This document shows, piece by piece, positions 45,435 to 48,564 of a stretch of 48,564 nucleotides of DNA (within the stretch, counting starts at the first letter, position 1; each line of letters opens with the position of its first letter). This stretch comes from an uncultured bacterium. GTDB lineage: Bacteria; Bacillota_I; Bacilli_A; RFN20; CAG-826. Position numbers and translations under genes: made by a program. The notes beneath the pieces are model-generated. The model made no database searches and was not told the origin of the DNA. It worked only from the letters and a program-made list of their open reading frames with translations. The DNA lies in contig CASFSG010000016.1 of NCBI GenBank assembly GCA_949297305.1, forward strand, positions 1 to 48,564, written 5' to 3'.

Positions 45435-46243
45435 GTTTTAATTAATTTTACTTCTAGATTTACTTCTAGATTATTGGAAATAAGTTTTTGTATAGCGTCT
45501 TAATTTTAATCGATAGATGAAATAGTCTTTTTCACTAGCGAAATTATTATCAATCTTTTAGTGATTTTTTCTAATGATAGTGGACTATAATTAGGTAGCA
45601 ATAAAATTCCGCATTTTAAAGTGTTTATCTTTTTCTTTTTAATATATGGTATCACTTGTAAAAATGTTGCAATTGGTATCGATGGCGTTTGCCTTTTTTA
45701 GTAAATTATATTGCATTAAGAAAGGCATATTTTTTCATATTTAAAAGATAGATTGCCTAAATGTTGTTATCACTGATTTTTCTAAAAATTGCACTTTATT
45801 TCTTATTAATAAATCTTGATTTATCGACTTAAGAAATAATTAATGAGATGTTTTCTAATAGCAATAGTTATGATCGAAAAAATAAAGGTAATAAAATACC
45901 TACGACTTAGTGAAAAAAGTATTCCTCAATAAATTAAGAATAATAAAACTAACAAAAGTAGTTAGGCAAAAAACTAGTAACAGAGACTTTTTAATCATTG
46001 TATTGAGTTAATTCTATTCAATCAACGATATACTTTGCCCCGTTCAAATATGCCTAATAAATCTTTTTGTCTAAAAATTGACGAAGTAAATGCAACAATT
46101 TCTTAAAATGATAGAAAGGGACTATTTATTATTTTTTGGTTATGCTGGGTTTATCATCAAACATATTTTTTAATTGAGCATTCATCTATTAAAGTCAATG
46201 AAATCTAGTTATAATAATTTTCCCCTTAGGAGAGGAAAATATT
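45435..46243. other. 809-base region without a recognisable gene
   Basis: No intact coding region, tRNA or clear RNA is seen, and frames are broken everywhere by stops. It contains a two-copy 12-base tandem repeat (45447-45470), a TGCCTTT/AAAGGCA inverted pair around 45690-45727, and a 32-codon hydrophobic minus-strand frame (45900-45998, MIKKSLLLVF start) without a ribosome site. At its end lies TATAAT (46210-46215) before the metalloprotease gene. It may be decayed coding DNA. Confidence 0.45.
45447..45470 (+). repeat. 12-base tandem duplication
   Basis: TTTACTTCTAGA occurs twice in direct succession (45447-45458 and 45459-45470), just after the membrane protein stop. Only two copies; probably slippage. 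Confidence 0.6.
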
Positions 46244-48346
46244 ATGAATAAATTATCGTTAATTAAATTATTATCTATCGGTGCAGCCTTAATTTTATCA
46301 AGCTGCGATTTCACTAGTATTAGTTCTATTAGTAGCGCGACCTCAAGTGAAGAAAGCATTACAAATAGTGAGTCTACTAGTGAGATTACTAATGAATTAA
46401 CTCATTTGACGATAACTAATTCCCAAAGTCAATATTATGTTGGGGATATTTATTTATCTAACAATCATTTACTAGTTAAAGCCCATTATTCTAATGGCGA
46501 TGAAATCACTTTAAACTACGATGAAAATGGGACGACTGGTTATTCGTTAAGTGCCTATCAAGCAATCACCAAGCAAAAGATTAATTTAAATGAACCTTTT
46601 AAAAATGAAGGTCTAGTTTATCTTAAAGCTTCTTATCTAGGTTTAACTAGCGAAGAAATATCATTAAATATCATCACAAAAGATACTCCAATTGTTTATG
46701 TTCAAAATATTGTCTCAGATGTCGTTTCTTTAACTATTGATGAAGGTGAAAGTCATACGATTAAAGTGACTATTTTACCTGAAAACGCGACGAATAAAAC
46801 TTTAAATTATTCTTCTAGCGACACAAAAGTTGCCACTTTTTCTAATGGGGTAGTCAAAGCATTAAAAAAAGGTAATGCGATTTTAACGATTGCATCTAGT
46901 GATGGTAGTAATGTGACCTTATCAATCCCTTTAACCGTCAAGGAAATAGTCTCGACAAATGAAGGTTATTATCGTTATCAAAATCCTTTGACACATACGA
47001 TAAAAGATTATCAAGATTCAATTGGATATGATTCATTATACACAAGTGGTGAACAAAAACTTTTAATTGTCCCAGTTAAATTTAGTGATGGTCCCTCTTT
47101 TACTAACGCAATGTTAAATAATATTGAAACGGCCTTCTTTGGGGACGCTAGTGAGACAAATTATTGGGAAAGCGTCAAAAGTTTTTATGAAAAATCAAGT
47201 TATGGTCAATTGACCTTTACTGGTGAAGTTACATCAGTTTTAAATATTAATATCTCTTCTTCTACTTATGCTTCTAGATATGGCGAAGCGGGAGTTGAAT
47301 CTTATATTAGTGAGCAATTTTATCAACAAGCAAATAGTGCTTTATTAAAAGAATATGATGCTGATAATAATGGCCATGTTGATGCAACGATTTTTATTTA
47401 TTCTAATAGTTATGGTGATTATTATAGCGATAGTGAAGCTTATCAAAATGCTTTCTGGGCTTGGGTCTTTTATATGAGCAATCCAACTAATTTAAATAAA
47501 CCGACGATCGCTAACTACATGTGGGCGTCCTATGATTTTTTATTCGATGGTACTTCTAATGGTTTAGATACGCATACTTATATTCACGAAACTGGTCATT
47601 TATTAGGTTCAGATGACTTTTATAGTGGCGATAGTTATGATCCGGTCGGCTCATTAGAAATGCAATCTCATAATGTTGGTGATTTATCAATCTTTTCTAA
47701 ATTCCAATTCAATTGGGTTGAGCCTTATTTATTAGATGGCACTATTGATGAGGTGGAAATTCCCCTTCGTTCGAGCGCCTTATATGGCGATGTTATTTTA
47801 ATTAATGATAATTGGAATGGCGGTAGTGGCGATGAATATTTATTGATTGAATACTATACACCTGAAGGGAATAATACTTTAGATAGCAAAACGGCCTATA
47901 ATGGTCGCAATCGAATGTATACTGAAACTGGTTTAAGAATCTATCATGTGGATGCTAGACTAGTTAAAATAGAAGTCGATAATGGGGGATATTATACGAC
48001 TTATGGTTATAGCGATGAAATTAAAGATGATGGTTATGTTTATTTCCCTGGCGCTTCTAACTATTACACCCAATTGAGTTATTTAGATTCCCCTTATAAT
48101 AGCGTCTATAAATTAGTGGAAATCATTCAGGCTAATGTCACTTCTAGTAGTGATCGCGATTCAGTTAAAAACGGCGGAGATGTTTCAAATGCTTCTTTAT
48201 ATCAAATAGGCGATAAATTTACTCCTGCCTCATATTATTTCTATAATGGTTATAATAAATTTAACGATAATAGTAATATCGGTTATACCATTGAACTTGT
48301 AAAAGAAAATAGTGGGGTTGCTACCGTTAAAATAACAAAAATTTAA
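46244..48346 (+). CDS. M6-type metalloprotease lipoprotein with Big2 domain
   Basis: The signal peptide ends in a lipobox (ILSSC), giving a surface lipoprotein of 700 residues. A Ser/Thr/Glu-rich linker and a first beta domain (about 45-145) precede a bacterial Ig-like group 2 domain (about 155-235: ESHTIKVTILPENATNKTL and NGVVKALKKGNAILTIAS). The peptidase part starts near 265 (KLLIVPVKFSDGPSF, as in immune inhibitor A relatives) and holds the zinc motif HETGH at 448-452, followed by LLGSDDFY, the gluzincin/M6-like extension. A beta-rich C-terminus follows. It should cleave proteins outside the cell. TAGGAGAGGA precedes the ATG, with TATAAT 28 bases before it (46210-46215). Its stop overlaps the convergent phosphodiesterase gene by 4 bases. 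Confidence 0.85.
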   Translation: MNKLSLIKLLSIGAALILSSCDFTSISSISSATSSEESITNSESTSEITNELTHLTITNSQSQYYVGDIYLSNNHLLVKAHYSNGDEITLNYDENGTTGYSLSAYQAITKQKINLNEPFKNEGLVYLKASYLGLTSEEISLNIITKDTPIVYVQNIVSDVVSLTIDEGESHTIKVTILPENATNKTLNYSSSDTKVATFSNGVVKALKKGNAILTIASSDGSNVTLSIPLTVKEIVSTNEGYYRYQNPLTHTIKDYQDSIGYDSLYTSGEQKLLIVPVKFSDGPSFTNAMLNNIETAFFGDASETNYWESVKSFYEKSSYGQLTFTGEVTSVLNINISSSTYASRYGEAGVESYISEQFYQQANSALLKEYDADNNGHVDATIFIYSNSYGDYYSDSEAYQNAFWAWVFYMSNPTNLNKPTIANYMWASYDFLFDGTSNGLDTHTYIHETGHLLGSDDFYSGDSYDPVGSLEMQSHNVGDLSIFSKFQFNWVEPYLLDGTIDEVEIPLRSSALYGDVILINDNWNGGSGDEYLLIEYYTPEGNNTLDSKTAYNGRNRMYTETGLRIYHVDARLVKIEVDNGGYYTTYGYSDEIKDDGYVYFPGASNYYTQLSYLDSPYNSVYKLVEIIQANVTSSSDRDSVKNGGDVSNASLYQIGDKFTPASYYFYNGYNKFNDNSNIGYTIELVKENSGVATVKITKI

Positions 48347-48564
48347 TTACTTTTATTTAGCTTATCGATTACTTCCTTTAAAACATCTGGTGCATTCGTG
48401 GTGATGACATCCGCGCCTAATCTAACTAAATTTTCCATTTGTTTTTGATCGTTAATTGTCCAATAAATTGTTGAAATGTTTCTTTGATTAGCGATATCAA
48501 TTAAATCTTTTCTCGCTAAATTAATCCCGGAAAAGGAATATTGCATCTGAATGCCATGATATGG
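48343..48564 (-). CDS. Glycerophosphodiester phosphodiesterase, C-terminal part (truncated by window edge)
   Basis: The minus-strand frame is open to the window edge, so the gene begins outside. The 73 visible residues end a GDPD TIM barrel: ISTIYWTINDQKQMENLVRL then GADVITTNAPDVLKEV matches the usual closing pattern (W-T-x-N, then G-D-x-I-I-T-x-x-P). The enzyme hydrolyses glycerophosphodiesters to glycerol-3-phosphate and an alcohol, which could feed the CDP-glycerol-type enzyme encoded upstream; that link is speculative. An ATG at 48546 is internal, since PYHGIQ precedes it in frame. Stops of this and the metalloprotease gene overlap in TTAA. Confidence 0.85.
   Translation of the reverse strand, partial: PYHGIQMQYSFSGINLARKDLIDIANQRNISTIYWTINDQKQMENLVRLGADVITTNAPDVLKEVIDKLNKSN

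Noticed and set aside
45447-45470. Start of a CRISPR array
   Set aside because: Only two adjacent 12-base copies without spacers; no other regularly spaced repeats or cas genes are seen in the window.
1-48564. tRNA, rRNA, insertion sequences, prophage genes
   Set aside because: No cloverleaf-like, ribosomal or transposase/integrase sequence was recognised anywhere on either strand by eye.

Overview
The window is AT-rich DNA from a low-GC bacterium of the Firmicutes/Mollicutes-related kind, probably gut-associated. Most operon genes have purine-rich Shine-Dalgarno sites (for example before 1248, 9130 and 13827). Lipoprotein signals are of the Gram-positive type, and capsule-type glycan genes sit beside a carbohydrate-uptake operon. 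TGA is a genuine stop (at 17156-17158, 34322-34324 and 45432-45434), so this is not the Mycoplasma/Spiroplasma code. The exact lineage is inference.

Layout. (1) 1-2099: truncated mannose-1-phosphate guanylyltransferase (minus), a glycan-initiating sugar-phosphate transferase and a zinc-ribbon membrane protein. (2) 2175-7284: lacZ, an RDD membrane protein and a ribokinase-like PfkB kinase, tightly packed. (3) 7474-8907: a membrane-anchored surface protein followed by a clear intrinsic terminator at 8939-8966. (4) 9130-22028: an eight-gene glycan-utilisation operon. It holds a large surface protein paralogous to the previous one, two clan-A glycosidase-like lipoproteins, an AraC regulator fused to a nucleoside hydrolase, and a complete sugar ABC importer (binding lipoprotein, two permeases, enlarged ATPase). 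The debris of another AraC gene lies just after it. (5) 22316-23377: a minus-strand four-helix membrane protein with a degenerate ABC-ATPase-like front. (6) 23785-45434: a surface-polysaccharide locus. It contains six glycosyltransferases or relatives, a flippase-polymerase (Wzx-Wzy) fusion, an FtsX-like membrane protein, an asparagine-synthase/cytidylyltransferase pair joined by an apparent frameshift, LicD, the CapE-CapG-CapF UDP-N-acetyl-L-fucosamine set (CapE with an N-terminal HTH), a second polymerase with a cytosolic domain, an FprA flavodiiron protein and a small membrane protein. (7) 45435-46243: about 800 bases without a recognisable gene. (8) 46244-48564: an M6-type metalloprotease lipoprotein meeting a truncated glycerophosphodiester phosphodiesterase tail to tail.

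How it fits together. Regions 2-4 look like a scavenging system. Surface proteins and lipoprotein glycosidases would bind and trim a galactose-containing (perhaps ribosylated) glycan, the ABC importer would take up the product, and cytoplasmic LacZ and the PfkB kinase would process it. The regulator-enzyme fusion could couple sensing to metabolism. Region 6 would build a polymer containing N-acetyl-fucosamine, probably decorated with a phospho-alcohol made by the cytidylyltransferase and transferred by LicD. Polysaccharide genes flank the catabolic block on both sides.

The most notable features are the domain fusions: AraC-nucleoside hydrolase, XRE HTH-CapE, Wzx-Wzy, Wzy-cytosolic domain and AsnB-TagD. 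Next come a glycosidase paralogue that lost its acid/base glutamate and a series of start codons placed almost directly after -10-like hexamers.
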